From: Oscillospiraceae bacterium
GTDB lineage: Bacteria; Bacillota; Clostridia; Oscillospirales; Acutalibacteraceae
Length of the DNA stretch: 48,831 nucleotides
NCBI GenBank assembly: GCA_015066345.1
Contig: SVOQ01000019.1
Coordinates: 1-48,831, forward strand
Direction of reading: 5' to 3'
The position numbers and the translations under genes are program-made. The notes beneath the pieces were generated by a model. It was not told the DNA's origin. It searched no databases and saw only the letters and a program-made list of their open reading frames with translations. Positions 34,515 through 43,285 of the stretch are shown here, one piece after another; within the stretch, counting starts at the first letter, position 1; each line of letters starts with the position of its first letter.

Positions 34515-35810
34515 ATGGCAAAAACAAAAAGCAAAAAAGCTAAAAAGGTTATTCTTTCCATTATTGCCGTTATAATTGTTATCGTTGTTGTAATTACGGG
34601 TGCTAACATTTTATCGCTTAATAACCTTGTAAAAAAAGGCAATGCATATAACACAGTTGAAATCGAAAAACAGCTTGTTCCTCAAAAGGACGAAAACGGA
34701 TATTGGTATTTTACAACTGACAGAGAATTTAAAGTAATGCAAATTACTGATATTCATATTGGTGGCGGTTTCCTTTCAAAAGGCACTGACGAAAAAACTC
34801 TTAACGCAATTGCAGCAATGGTTACAAAAGAAAAGCCCGACCTTGTTGTTGCAACGGGAGATATAGCCTTCCCTGTTCCTTATATGGCGGGTACGTTTAA
34901 TAATTACAGCGGTGCAAAGGCTTTTGCAAACCTTATGGAAAGTCTCGGTGTTTATTGGACCGTTACATTCGGTAATCACGATGCGGAGGCTTATTCATAT
35001 TTCGACAGAGAAGCCGTAGCGGAAATATATTCAAACGAAGAATTCAAGCACTGCTTATTCCAGGCAGGTCCCGAGGATGTTGACGGTTACGGAAACCACG
35101 TTATTGAAGTTAAAAATTCACAGGGTATTATAACTCAGGCTATGGTTTTAATTGATTCTCAGGCTTACGTAAAAGACACCATTATTGAAAGCATTAAGGG
35201 CACATATGACAATATTCATCCTAACCAGGTTGAGTGGTACGAAACCGAAATAAAGCGAATGAACGCAGAAAACAGCAAGACTATAAAGACTATTCAGGGC
35301 GATGTAAACGGCGGTTTATATGAGCAATACGGCACAGTAAAAACCCTCGCATTCTTCCACATCCCCTTAGTTGAAATGGCGGATGCCTGGAGCGAATTTG
35401 AGAAAAACAACTTTAAAGATACAGAGAACTTTAAATATACTGACGGCATAATCGCCGAAGGTGGAAGAAGAGTTTACTGCGGTTATGGTGAAGACGACCT
35501 TTTCGAAAAAATGCTTGAACTAGGCTCAACGAAAGCAATGTTCAACGGTCATGACCATATCAACAATACCACATTTGAATATAAGGGTATTATTTTCAGT
35601 TACGGTTACAGTATCGACTATTTTGCATATTCGGGTATCGATAAGCTCGGCTCTCAAAGAGGTTGCACAATGATTACCTGTAAACCCGATACTACATTTA
35701 CCATTGATAAATACAACTACTATTCCGACAGGTACAATCTTGAGGGCTTTACCCGTGAAGAGGTTACAATGCAATATGAGGATGTAACCTACCAGACTCC
35801 TCTTGAATAA
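34515..35810 (+). CDS. membrane-anchored calcineurin-type metallophosphoesterase
   Basis: 431 residues. One N-terminal membrane anchor (about 12-36) after a Lys-rich stretch, so the enzyme should face outside. All metal-binding blocks are present in order: ITDIHIGGG (DxH), VATGDIAFP (GD), TFGNHDAEA (GNHD), AFFHIPLVE (H) and FNGHDHIN (GHxH). The layout is like purple-acid-phosphatase-29/DCR2-type phosphoesterases. It sits between GH38 and the sugar carrier in one operon, so a phosphorylated glycan or sugar phosphate is a reasonable substrate (inference). AAGGAG precedes the ATG. Confidence 0.9.
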   Translation: MAKTKSKKAKKVILSIIAVIIVIVVVITGANILSLNNLVKKGNAYNTVEIEKQLVPQKDENGYWYFTTDREFKVMQITDIHIGGGFLSKGTDEKTLNAIAAMVTKEKPDLVVATGDIAFPVPYMAGTFNNYSGAKAFANLMESLGVYWTVTFGNHDAEAYSYFDREAVAEIYSNEEFKHCLFQAGPEDVDGYGNHVIEVKNSQGIITQAMVLIDSQAYVKDTIIESIKGTYDNIHPNQVEWYETEIKRMNAENSKTIKTIQGDVNGGLYEQYGTVKTLAFFHIPLVEMADAWSEFEKNNFKDTENFKYTDGIIAEGGRRVYCGYGEDDLFEKMLELGSTKAMFNGHDHINNTTFEYKGIIFSYGYSIDYFAYSGIDKLGSQRGCTMITCKPDTTFTIDKYNYYSDRYNLEGFTREEVTMQYEDVTYQTPLE

Positions 35811-35849
35811 AAATTTATATACTAAAATCGCTAAAAGGGAACAAAAAAT

Positions 35850-37238
35850 ATGGCAAAAGAGAAGATAGGTATAAAGAATTGGTTTATAATCACCCTGTTC
35901 TGTTTTATGGGTGGTATAGCATGGAATACAGAAAATATGTATTTCAACACCTTCATAACCAACGAGATATACGCCGACGTATCTCAGGCTGCTATACGTG
36001 GTTCAATGGAGGCAACAACTGCGGTTGCCCGTATGGTAGCCCTCTCCGCTATTGCGGCGGTGCTTACTACATTTATTATGGGTGCACTCAGCGACAAACT
36101 AAAAAACCGTAAATTATTCATTTCCATCGGCTACATAGCTTGGGGCTTAGTTACGGCTATGTTCGGTTTTATCACAAAGGATAATGTAGCAAACCTTCTC
36201 AACCTTAGCGACGAAGCAAGAATTCTCGGTTGCACAGTATGGTTTGTTATACTGATGGATATTATTATGACCTTTATGGGTTCTACGAGTAACGATGCCG
36301 CTTTTCAGGCTTGGGTTACGGACGTTACAGTACCAAGGCAACGACCCGTTGTTGAAACTGTGTTATCCGTTGTAGGTACTGTGTCTTCCCTTGCGGTTAC
36401 AGGTGTGGGCAGTTTTGCTCAGGCAGGAACTATCACATACAAACTTTTCTTCGGAGTATTAGGTCTTGTTGTAACCCTCTGCGGTGTGGCAGGTTTATTC
36501 CTTATTAAAGACCCTCCCCGCACTTTACAGATTCAGAGTTCATCAAGTTATATCAAAGACCTTTTCTACGGTTTCAGACCGTCAGTTATAAAGAAAAACT
36601 CAAGATTATATCTTTCTTTAATTTCGTTCTGCTTAGCAATTGTTGCGTTTCAGGTTTTCTACCCCTATCTTCTCACATACGTTCAGTATGTGGTTATCCC
36701 CGAAAATGGCGGAGTAAGTAATATTTTAAAACCATCAGTAATAATAGTTGCAGTTATTGTGGCAATTATACTTCTCGCGTGTATCGTAACCGTGCTCAAA
36801 CTTTCCACAAAGAAAAAAGGACCTTGCCTTGTAGCGGGTGTAATTGTATTAAGTTTAGGTTTTTTACTTCTTTCAACAAGCACCAATATTTACGTTATTC
36901 TTATAAGCATATTACCCGTTGTATTGGGTAATGCCCTTGTTAATATTTTATTCGGTGCCGCTATTAAGGACTTCATTCCCGATGGTAAATCAGGTTTATT
37001 CCAAGGTATACGAATGATTTTCGCGGTGCTTATACCTATGGTTGTAGGTCCCGTAATTGGTGACAAGGCTTGTCAACACGCAGCCCAAACCATTATAAAC
37101 GAAGCAAACGCCGAAGTAATAGTACCCGCAAAGGATATGTTCCTTTGGGCGGGTGTAGTATGTATAATGGCACTTATTCCCCTTTTATTCCTTGTTAAAA
37201 AAGGTTTCAAGGTGAATGAATCAAAAGTTGAGGCTTAA
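35850..37238 (+). CDS. MFS transporter, probably for a glycoside
   Basis: 462 residues with about 12 membrane segments. The N-terminal NWFIITLFCFMGGIAWNTENMYFNTFI and the loop GALSDKLKNRKLFISIGY (MFS motif A-like, G-x-x-SD-x-x-x-x-R/K) resemble sugar:cation carriers of the GPH/SLC45 type. It lies in the operon with GH38, a phosphoesterase and GH127 and ends 3 bases before GH127. It therefore probably imports the oligosaccharide or monosaccharide that these intracellular enzymes act on. No ABC transporter or PTS is present nearby. Confidence 0.88.
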   Translation: MAKEKIGIKNWFIITLFCFMGGIAWNTENMYFNTFITNEIYADVSQAAIRGSMEATTAVARMVALSAIAAVLTTFIMGALSDKLKNRKLFISIGYIAWGLVTAMFGFITKDNVANLLNLSDEARILGCTVWFVILMDIIMTFMGSTSNDAAFQAWVTDVTVPRQRPVVETVLSVVGTVSSLAVTGVGSFAQAGTITYKLFFGVLGLVVTLCGVAGLFLIKDPPRTLQIQSSSSYIKDLFYGFRPSVIKKNSRLYLSLISFCLAIVAFQVFYPYLLTYVQYVVIPENGGVSNILKPSVIIVAVIVAIILLACIVTVLKLSTKKKGPCLVAGVIVLSLGFLLLSTSTNIYVILISILPVVLGNALVNILFGAAIKDFIPDGKSGLFQGIRMIFAVLIPMVVGPVIGDKACQHAAQTIINEANAEVIVPAKDMFLWAGVVCIMALIPLLFLVKKGFKVNESKVEA

Positions 37239-37241
37239 AAA

Positions 37242-39053
37242 ATGAAGAAATGGAATTTTTATACATCAAAAGAGCTTAAACCCCAGGGTTGGCTACGCCG
37301 TCAACTTGAAATCCAGGCGGAGGGTTTAAGCGGTAATTTACATAAAATATGGCCCGATATCCGTGACAGTGCGTGGATTGGCGGAAACTGCGAGGGTTGG
37401 GAAAGAGTCCCCTATTGGCTCGACGGTTTTATCCCTTTGGCGTATCTTCTCGAAAATGAAGAAATGATTGCGACGGTCAAAAAATATGTTGATGCAATTG
37501 TTTCATCCCAAGAGGACGACGGTTGGATTTGCCCCTGTTCAAAAGAAAAAAGGGCAAAATACGATACCTGGGCAATACAGTTAGTTTGCAAAACTCTCAA
37601 AGTTTATTACGACTGTTCGGGTGATGAAAGAATACCCGAGGTAATTTACAAGGCTCTCAAAAACTATTACGAACTCCTGAGAAACGGATATATCACCTTA
37701 TTCCGATGGGGTGAATACAGGTGGTTTGAGACTTTTATATCCCTTAATTTTATATACGAAAAGTATGGTGAAGAATGGATAAAAGACCTTGCAAAAATCA
37801 TTAAAAGCCAAGGCTTTGATTACAACACCGCTATCGAAAACTGGAAAAAACCGAGTCACGTGTGGAAACTGAATACCCATATAGTCAATATGACTATGAT
37901 GCTTAAAACCGAGGCAGTTTCCCACGAATTACTTGATGAAGAATACACCGATAATGCAGAAAAGCTCCGCAGTGTTCTTGACAAATATAACGGCACCGCC
38001 TTTGAGGGCTTTACGGGTGACGAGGTGCTTTCGGGACTTGACCCCACAAGGGGTACCGAACTTTGCGCTGTTGTTGAGCAGATGTATTCTTACGAAGAAA
38101 TTTTCGCTCATACGGGTGATAACAAATGGGCGGAACGCCTTGAAATGCTCGCTTTCAACGCCCTTCCAGCCACACTCAGTGAGGATATGTGGACACATCA
38201 ATATGTACAGATGGTAAACCAGATTGCCTGTCAGAAAACAATGATTATGGCACCCTTCAGCACAAATGGTCCTTTTGCTCATACATTCGGTCTTGAACCC
38301 AACTTTGGTTGTTGTACCGCAAACTTTAGTCAAGGGTGGCCGAAATTCGCTCTTTCGCCATTTATGCATAAGGGTAACACAATAATAAACGCGGTTATGT
38401 TACCCTCCGTTTTAAACGATAACGGAATAACAATAAAACTTGAAACCGAGTATCCTTTTAAAAATAAAATGCATTATTACATAGAGTCCGAAAAAGATTT
38501 TAATTTTGTAATACGCATCCCCTCTTTTGCTAAAGACCTTAAGGTGAACGGCGAAAATAAAGAGACTAAAAACCTTGATTTTGAAATCAAACAAGGTAAA
38601 ACAGAACTTGAAATCGAGTTCCGTACAACACCATTTTTAAAAGAAAGACCAAATAACCTTTACGCATTGCAGATGGGTTCACTGCTTTTCTCGGTACCCA
38701 TTGAATACGAAAAAGTTATGAGAGAATATGTAAAAAAAGGTGTTGAACACAAGTTCCCCTATTGCGATTATCAGTTCATACCTAAAACACCTTGGAATTA
38801 CGGTTATTCTGATACTGATTTTGAAATTAAACACAACGAAATCGGTAAATATCCTTTCTCACAGGAAAATCCCCCTATAACCATAAAAGCCAATATGCAA
38901 CAGATAAACTGGGGGCTTAAATCTCCATATAAATCAGTTGCCCGAAAAACACCAAAATCCACAAAACCCATTTCAGGTATTCAGGAAATTGAACTTTGCC
39001 CGTACGGTTGTGCAAAACTCAGAATGACCGAAATGCCCATACTTAATAAATAA
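37242..39053 (+). CDS. GH127-like (DUF1680) glycosidase
   Basis: 603 residues, typical of the family. GH127 members such as HypBA1 are beta-L-arabinofuranosidases with a Cys nucleophile and a Cys3-Glu zinc site. The matching residues are visible: Glu and Cys in TELCAVVEQMYSYEEIF (about 271-273) and the adjacent Cys pair in FGCCTANFSQGWPKF (about 357). The (alpha/alpha)6 barrel pattern is clear (VPYWLDGFIPLAYLL; DDGWICP), followed by beta-sandwich domains. No signal peptide. Starts 3 bases after the MFS stop; last gene of the operon. Related families (GH146, uncharacterised DUF1680) have other specificities, so arabinofuranosidase is likely but not certain. Confidence 0.88.
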   Translation: MKKWNFYTSKELKPQGWLRRQLEIQAEGLSGNLHKIWPDIRDSAWIGGNCEGWERVPYWLDGFIPLAYLLENEEMIATVKKYVDAIVSSQEDDGWICPCSKEKRAKYDTWAIQLVCKTLKVYYDCSGDERIPEVIYKALKNYYELLRNGYITLFRWGEYRWFETFISLNFIYEKYGEEWIKDLAKIIKSQGFDYNTAIENWKKPSHVWKLNTHIVNMTMMLKTEAVSHELLDEEYTDNAEKLRSVLDKYNGTAFEGFTGDEVLSGLDPTRGTELCAVVEQMYSYEEIFAHTGDNKWAERLEMLAFNALPATLSEDMWTHQYVQMVNQIACQKTMIMAPFSTNGPFAHTFGLEPNFGCCTANFSQGWPKFALSPFMHKGNTIINAVMLPSVLNDNGITIKLETEYPFKNKMHYYIESEKDFNFVIRIPSFAKDLKVNGENKETKNLDFEIKQGKTELEIEFRTTPFLKERPNNLYALQMGSLLFSVPIEYEKVMREYVKKGVEHKFPYCDYQFIPKTPWNYGYSDTDFEIKHNEIGKYPFSQENPPITIKANMQQINWGLKSPYKSVARKTPKSTKPISGIQEIELCPYGCAKLRMTEMPILNK

Positions 39054-39059
39054 AGATAA

Positions 39060-39095
39060 AAACACAAGAAATCGAATTACCGATTCCTTGTGTTT
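39060..39095. terminator. terminator between GH127 and the GH-A-like gene
   Basis: 15-base inverted repeat with one mismatch (AAACACAAGAAATCG / CGATTCCTTGTGTTT), followed on the plus strand by TTTTT. It lies between convergent genes and may serve both. Confidence 0.82.
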
Positions 39096-39097
39096 TT

Positions 39098-40879
39098 TTA
39101 TATCAATTCAAATAAAACTGTATCGTATTTATTCATTATTAGTGAAATATTATCTGTTTCACTTTCTTCAAATCCTGTGCCGAGTATTTGTTTAACTTTA
39201 TACTTTGAAGGTAGTGAAATATTAACAACTCCGTCATTGACAGAGTGAATACCCACATAACCTCCACCGCAATATAAAACGTTTCCGTCCGCATTATAAC
39301 AATGAACACCCTCCGACACAAGGAAATCACGCAGTTCGTTTGTTGTAAAATGCGGTTTTTCGGAATCGGTATGAATATAAGGGATATTCATTTTTTTACA
39401 CATCTCGACAGCTTTTCTCCCGCTTTCAGACGGTAAGGGAGCAGTAAAAACGGCTGCTTTGTATTTATGGAGTACTTTTTCTGCATCCTCGGTCATACAC
39501 AAATCAAACGGAATTCCCGTATTACCCAAAGCAACCCTTGTAATATTTACACAATGACAAAAATGACTCCCTATGGGATTATTGAAATATGCCTTTTCAT
39601 CAATAAAAACAACTGTATCTGCTTTCAGAAATTTTGCGGAAATTTTTTCTTTTGACGACTCCCCAATAACCCTCATTTTATTGATTTCGGACATTATTTC
39701 ATCATGGTGATACCAACCGCCCCACATATCAAACCACCATACACCCGAGGCTTTTGTAAGTTGATGAGCAAACGCTTTACGCATAGCAGAAATTGAAAGG
39801 TCTACCGTTTCAGGACCGCTCCACACGCTTTTATTGCCCTGTGCATCCGTAAGAGTGTAGATATTATCAGGGTATTTACCCGGACGTGAATCCTGTAACC
39901 TTCTTGTAAGACTTGTTCTTATATCGCACTCTACAAAATATAGTTTCCCGTGACTTTTTACCGTTTCAGTGGGTATCATATCACCCCAGTCAATGCCGAA
40001 TTTTCTGTTACCGTCATAACAACAGGGTGACGAAAAGAAATCTATATAGGGTGAATCTATAATATACCTTAATCCGAGAAGCCCGAGTAAAGGGTTATTT
40101 ACAAAGGCATTATATCCGTAAAATACACCTGCAATCTGTTCATTATTAATGTAGTTTTTCAGCACCTTGCAGAAATGCTCAACAGTTGTTGCCGCTACCT
40201 CGCAACAGAACTCACCGTAACGGCTGACTATTTCATCAAATCCCGCTCTGAACAAATCCTCTTTTGGAAATTTGGGAACATTGTTGATATTATATTTTTC
40301 TTTCATCCATAGACGAAATTTTTCAAGCCCCATTTCAGAGAAGGAACCCTCCATATCATGATGCATCCATTCCTGAGTTGTTCCACCGCAAATCTGATAA
40401 CCTGCAATTTTGTCATTGTAATCAGACGAACGGATATGGCTAATAAGTTCTTTCAGGAGTTTTGCTCCGTCATCGAGAAACTTTTCCGAGCAGAGGGACT
40501 CTCGCCTACCTGTGGGCGTTTCAACACATTCAGGTGTATTTTCTTCAATCCATTTACGAGGCATCGCAATGTTTATTCTCGGGAAAATTAATGCATCAGG
40601 ACTCCGGGATATAATTTTTCTGACAACACCATCGAATTCATTATAATCAGGTGTTTCACCTTCAAAAACGCCTGTCAAAAACGGCGAAAAACCCGTAACA
40701 TTGTTTATGGGAAGGTCTGTAAACGAGACATTCACAAAAAACATTCTATAACCATTTTTTATAAAATCCGAAAATTCACCGCACTCATCAAAATATGTAG
40801 TATACGCAAGGGGTGAATGCAGTTTACCATCAATGTTTATATATGGTTTTTCGTTTTTAAATTCTATGCGTGATTTCAT
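39098..40879 (-). CDS. probable glycoside hydrolase, clan GH-A-like
   Basis: 593 residues, no signal peptide. The N-terminal 400 residues look like a TIM-barrel glycosidase distantly related to GH42: N-terminal beta strands, IFPRINIAMPRKWIEEN, IAGYQICGGTTQEWMHHDM (about 169, Glu as possible acid/base at the strand-4 place), KLYFVECDIRTSL (about 316, Glu as possible nucleophile) and SGVWWFDMWGGWY. A flavodoxin-like and beta domain follows (about 420-593), as in the trimerisation/C-terminal domains of GH42 enzymes. The exact family is not recognised. AGGTGATAAT precedes the ATG. It is convergent with the GH127 operon and probably belongs to the same glycan programme. Confidence 0.72.
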   Translation of the reverse strand: MKSRIEFKNEKPYINIDGKLHSPLAYTTYFDECGEFSDFIKNGYRMFFVNVSFTDLPINNVTGFSPFLTGVFEGETPDYNEFDGVVRKIISRSPDALIFPRINIAMPRKWIEENTPECVETPTGRRESLCSEKFLDDGAKLLKELISHIRSSDYNDKIAGYQICGGTTQEWMHHDMEGSFSEMGLEKFRLWMKEKYNINNVPKFPKEDLFRAGFDEIVSRYGEFCCEVAATTVEHFCKVLKNYINNEQIAGVFYGYNAFVNNPLLGLLGLRYIIDSPYIDFFSSPCCYDGNRKFGIDWGDMIPTETVKSHGKLYFVECDIRTSLTRRLQDSRPGKYPDNIYTLTDAQGNKSVWSGPETVDLSISAMRKAFAHQLTKASGVWWFDMWGGWYHHDEIMSEINKMRVIGESSKEKISAKFLKADTVVFIDEKAYFNNPIGSHFCHCVNITRVALGNTGIPFDLCMTEDAEKVLHKYKAAVFTAPLPSESGRKAVEMCKKMNIPYIHTDSEKPHFTTNELRDFLVSEGVHCYNADGNVLYCGGGYVGIHSVNDGVVNISLPSKYKVKQILGTGFEESETDNISLIMNKYDTVLFELI

Positions 40880-40946
40880 ATTATCACCTATACTGCTTTA
40901 TAAACTCATTAACCTGTATTTTGTTTTTCAAAACAATGGTTTATCT

Positions 40947-41402
40947 TTATATCCTTTTCATCAGTTTAAAATACTCGCCGTATTCGTCTGCACCGTCAAA
41001 GAGAATTTCAGTAAAACCGTATTTTTTATACAAATGCAATGCATTAACATTGTCTTTATCGACACCGATTGTCATTTCCGAAAAGCCCATATTTTTGGCT
41101 TTTTTGATAAGAAACTCAAGGATTTCACTGCCGATACCTTGATTTCTGTATTCCTTTTTGACAATCATTCTTGAAACATAAATTCTTTGATTTTTTATTG
41201 TATAATCAGGGTCACCCGTATCTAAAACCAGAGCACCTTCACCTATAAACTCACCATTAATTTTATAAATATAAACAAGTCTGTTTCCCTTTTTGATTTC
41301 ATCAAGCCACTTTTGGGCAAGGGGTTGAGCTTTCATATTCCAGATGTTTGAGCATTTGTCATATTCTTCGGGCTTTAAGGGTTCAATTTTAATTATTTTC
41401 AT
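40947..41402 (-). CDS. GNAT family N-acetyltransferase
   Basis: 151 residues. The acetyl-CoA loop is in RMIVKKEYRNQGIGSEILEFLIKKA (QxxGxG/A type), followed by MTIGVDKDNVNALHLYKKYGF, the usual GNAT C-terminal helix-strand. Its ATG shares one base with the stop of the P-loop gene (TAATG), so it is co-translated with it. The substrate is unknown; small-molecule or antibiotic acetylation cannot be told from protein acetylation. Confidence 0.88.
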   Translation of the reverse strand: MKIIKIEPLKPEEYDKCSNIWNMKAQPLAQKWLDEIKKGNRLVYIYKINGEFIGEGALVLDTGDPDYTIKNQRIYVSRMIVKKEYRNQGIGSEILEFLIKKAKNMGFSEMTIGVDKDNVNALHLYKKYGFTEILFDGADEYGEYFKLMKRI

Positions 41403-41944
41403 TACTTCACCTTACTTATGTATTCGTCCGCTTCTTCCCTTGATTTGAATATTACCACTTGTTTTTCCTCTTTATATTTTTCAATTAAATCATATATCTT
41501 CGGCAGGGTTGTTTCAGGGAATTCTTTAATAAAGCCTTCGAATTCGGGGTCCAACTCTGTTTCTAACCAAGGTAAATCATAGCGACCTTTACCAATTCGC
41601 TCTGTTGCACCTTGTATGCAGATTTCTGTCGGTAAATCAAAAAGAAAAACTGTGTCGCACTCTTTTAGTCGCATTTCCATTGTCCTACTGTAATTACCGT
41701 CAATTATCCATTCATCTGTCGAGAATATTTCTTTTATTCTCGCGTCAAAATCCTCTCTCGGAATATGAGTTTTATCGGGCTTATGCCATATTGCGTCAAG
41801 GTAATATAAGGGTAAGCCCGTGCATTTATTCAGTTTTTCTGCAAAGGTTGTTTTTCCCGAGCCGGGACAACCTATTACAATAACTTTTTTCATATGAGGC
41901 TTCTCTTTATAAAGTTTAGTAGCAGTCTTAAAATCAAAACTCAT
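41402..41944 (-). CDS. small P-loop kinase-like ATPase (FlaR/adenylate kinase-like)
   Basis: 180 residues. Walker A GCPGSGKTTFAEKL about 24 residues in, followed by LPLYYLDAIWHKPDKTHIPREDF, WIIDGNYSRTMEMRLKECDTVFLFDLP and a GKGRYDLPW segment. This is the pattern of the DNA-topology-modulation (FlaR)-type, adenylate-kinase-like proteins. The ATG at 41942-41944 is preferred: GAGGTG lies 5 bases upstream, whereas the in-frame TTG at 41959 overlaps that site. Function in the cell is not established for the family; nucleotide or small-molecule phosphorylation is plausible. Co-transcribed with the GNAT gene. Confidence 0.82.
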   Translation of the reverse strand: MSFDFKTATKLYKEKPHMKKVIVIGCPGSGKTTFAEKLNKCTGLPLYYLDAIWHKPDKTHIPREDFDARIKEIFSTDEWIIDGNYSRTMEMRLKECDTVFLFDLPTEICIQGATERIGKGRYDLPWLETELDPEFEGFIKEFPETTLPKIYDLIEKYKEEKQVVIFKSREEADEYISKVK

Positions 41945-41983
41945 AAAAGCACCTCGCAAATATCCGTTTTTGAATCTTAAGTA

Positions 41984-42012
41984 ATTATATCACTCATATA
42001 ATAAAAAAACAA
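41984..42012 (-). promoter_or_regulatory. promoter of the P-loop/GNAT pair
   Basis: Minus strand TTGTTT (42007-42012), 17-base spacer, TATAAT (41984-41989). The -35 is formed by the T-run of the terminator just upstream. Confidence 0.65.
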
Positions 42013-42054
42013 CACCCCACAATGATGGGTTGAACCATTCATTATGGAGTGTTG
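42003..42054 (-). terminator. terminator after the oxidoreductase pair
   Basis: Long imperfect hairpin: 42010-42028 pairs with 42035-42054 (CAACACCCCACAATGATGG against CCATTCATTATGGAGTGTTG), with a short loop. It is followed on the minus strand by seven T. Confidence 0.85.
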
Positions 42055-42112
42055 ATTTAGTTATTAATAAAGTTTTATCCTTTGGGTTATACCTGAGTTT
42101 TTACTACTACAA

Positions 42113-43285
42113 TTAATTAATTCTTACGACAAGGTCGCTTTCAGGATAGCAACAGCAAGGATGTATATAATTAAACTGCATATCGCCTATACGACGTTTG
42201 TCCTCGCCCTCGGGTATATAAACCTTACCACTGATGAGTTTACTTCTACAGAAACCGCACTCACCCGTGTGGCATCTTGCGGGGACTTCTATACCTGAGC
42301 GTTCGAATGCACAAAGTACAGTTTCGCTACTGTTCGCTTTAATTACGGTTTCAGTTCCGCGGTTAATTACAGTAATATTGAATTCTTTAGTTTCTTCTTC
42401 AGCCTTTTTACCTGATGAAAATACTTCAAAACGGATATATTTTCTTTCTATTTCCAACTTAGGAAGTTCGGTTTCAAGGAATTTATACATACCGCCAGGT
42501 CCGCAAACGAAAATACTGTAATTTCCTTCGGGTGCATATTTCTTTATAACATCCGCACCTACAAAGCCTTTTTCGTAACCTTCCTCGTCACTGTGGCTAA
42601 GTACATAAATTACGTTAATTTTCTCGTTTTTCTCAGAAAGCGAGTCAAGTTCGTCTTTAAAGAGTATTTCATCCGATGTTCTGCAACCGTAGAGCAAAGT
42701 AAGTGAGCATTCTTCGTCGCCTTGGTCAATTGCTCTGGCAAGAGAAAGGAAAGGTGTAATACCGCTACCACCTGCAATGGCAACTATATTATTGGCATCT
42801 CTTAAGGGGCAATATGTCATATTACCCTCGGGTGCAAAAGCGATAACTTTATCACCCACACTCCAGTTATCAAGAATATAATCGGAAATAAAGCCGTCAT
42901 TAATACGCTTAACGGTAATCTGATACTCGCCGTTTAATGCACTTGCGGGAGAAGATGCTATTGAATATGAACGGGTAACAACGGCATTACCTATTTCAAA
43001 CTTAAAAGTAAGGTACTGCCCCGCTTTAAAATACGCAAGGGGTGCAGTTTCGCTTTTAAAATAATAGCTTTTTGCAATATCCGAATGTTCTTCAATTTTA
43101 CTGATTATAAGATTTTGTTCCTTAGGGTGAAGTCTTTTAGCAACCTTGTTTACACCAAAATCATCAGTACAAGTCGGTAAAACTGCCTTAGCACTGTTAA
43201 CAAAGTGCATTCTCTCTGTTAAAAACTTTACTGTATTAACACCGTCTTTGAAACTGCCGTTTACAGAAAACTTTTTCTTGCTCAT
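42113..43285 (-). CDS. ferredoxin-NAD(P)H reductase with C-terminal 2Fe-2S domain
   Basis: 390 residues. Order: an N-terminal region of about 55 residues of no known domain; FAD-binding barrel with RSYSIASSP; NAD(P)-binding domain with AIAGGSGITPFLSLARA, LLYGCRTSDEILFKDEL and VCGPGGMY; then a plant-type 2Fe-2S domain with CHTGECGFCRSKL and a final Cys in HPCCCYPESDL. Such proteins pass electrons from NAD(P)H through FAD and the iron-sulfur cluster to a partner oxidase or reductase. The gene directly abuts the upstream FAD oxidoreductase (stop and start adjacent), so that enzyme is the likely partner. Followed by a strong terminator. Confidence 0.92.
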   Translation of the reverse strand: MSKKKFSVNGSFKDGVNTVKFLTERMHFVNSAKAVLPTCTDDFGVNKVAKRLHPKEQNLIISKIEEHSDIAKSYYFKSETAPLAYFKAGQYLTFKFEIGNAVVTRSYSIASSPASALNGEYQITVKRINDGFISDYILDNWSVGDKVIAFAPEGNMTYCPLRDANNIVAIAGGSGITPFLSLARAIDQGDEECSLTLLYGCRTSDEILFKDELDSLSEKNEKINVIYVLSHSDEEGYEKGFVGADVIKKYAPEGNYSIFVCGPGGMYKFLETELPKLEIERKYIRFEVFSSGKKAEEETKEFNITVINRGTETVIKANSSETVLCAFERSGIEVPARCHTGECGFCRSKLISGKVYIPEGEDKRRIGDMQFNYIHPCCCYPESDLVVRIN

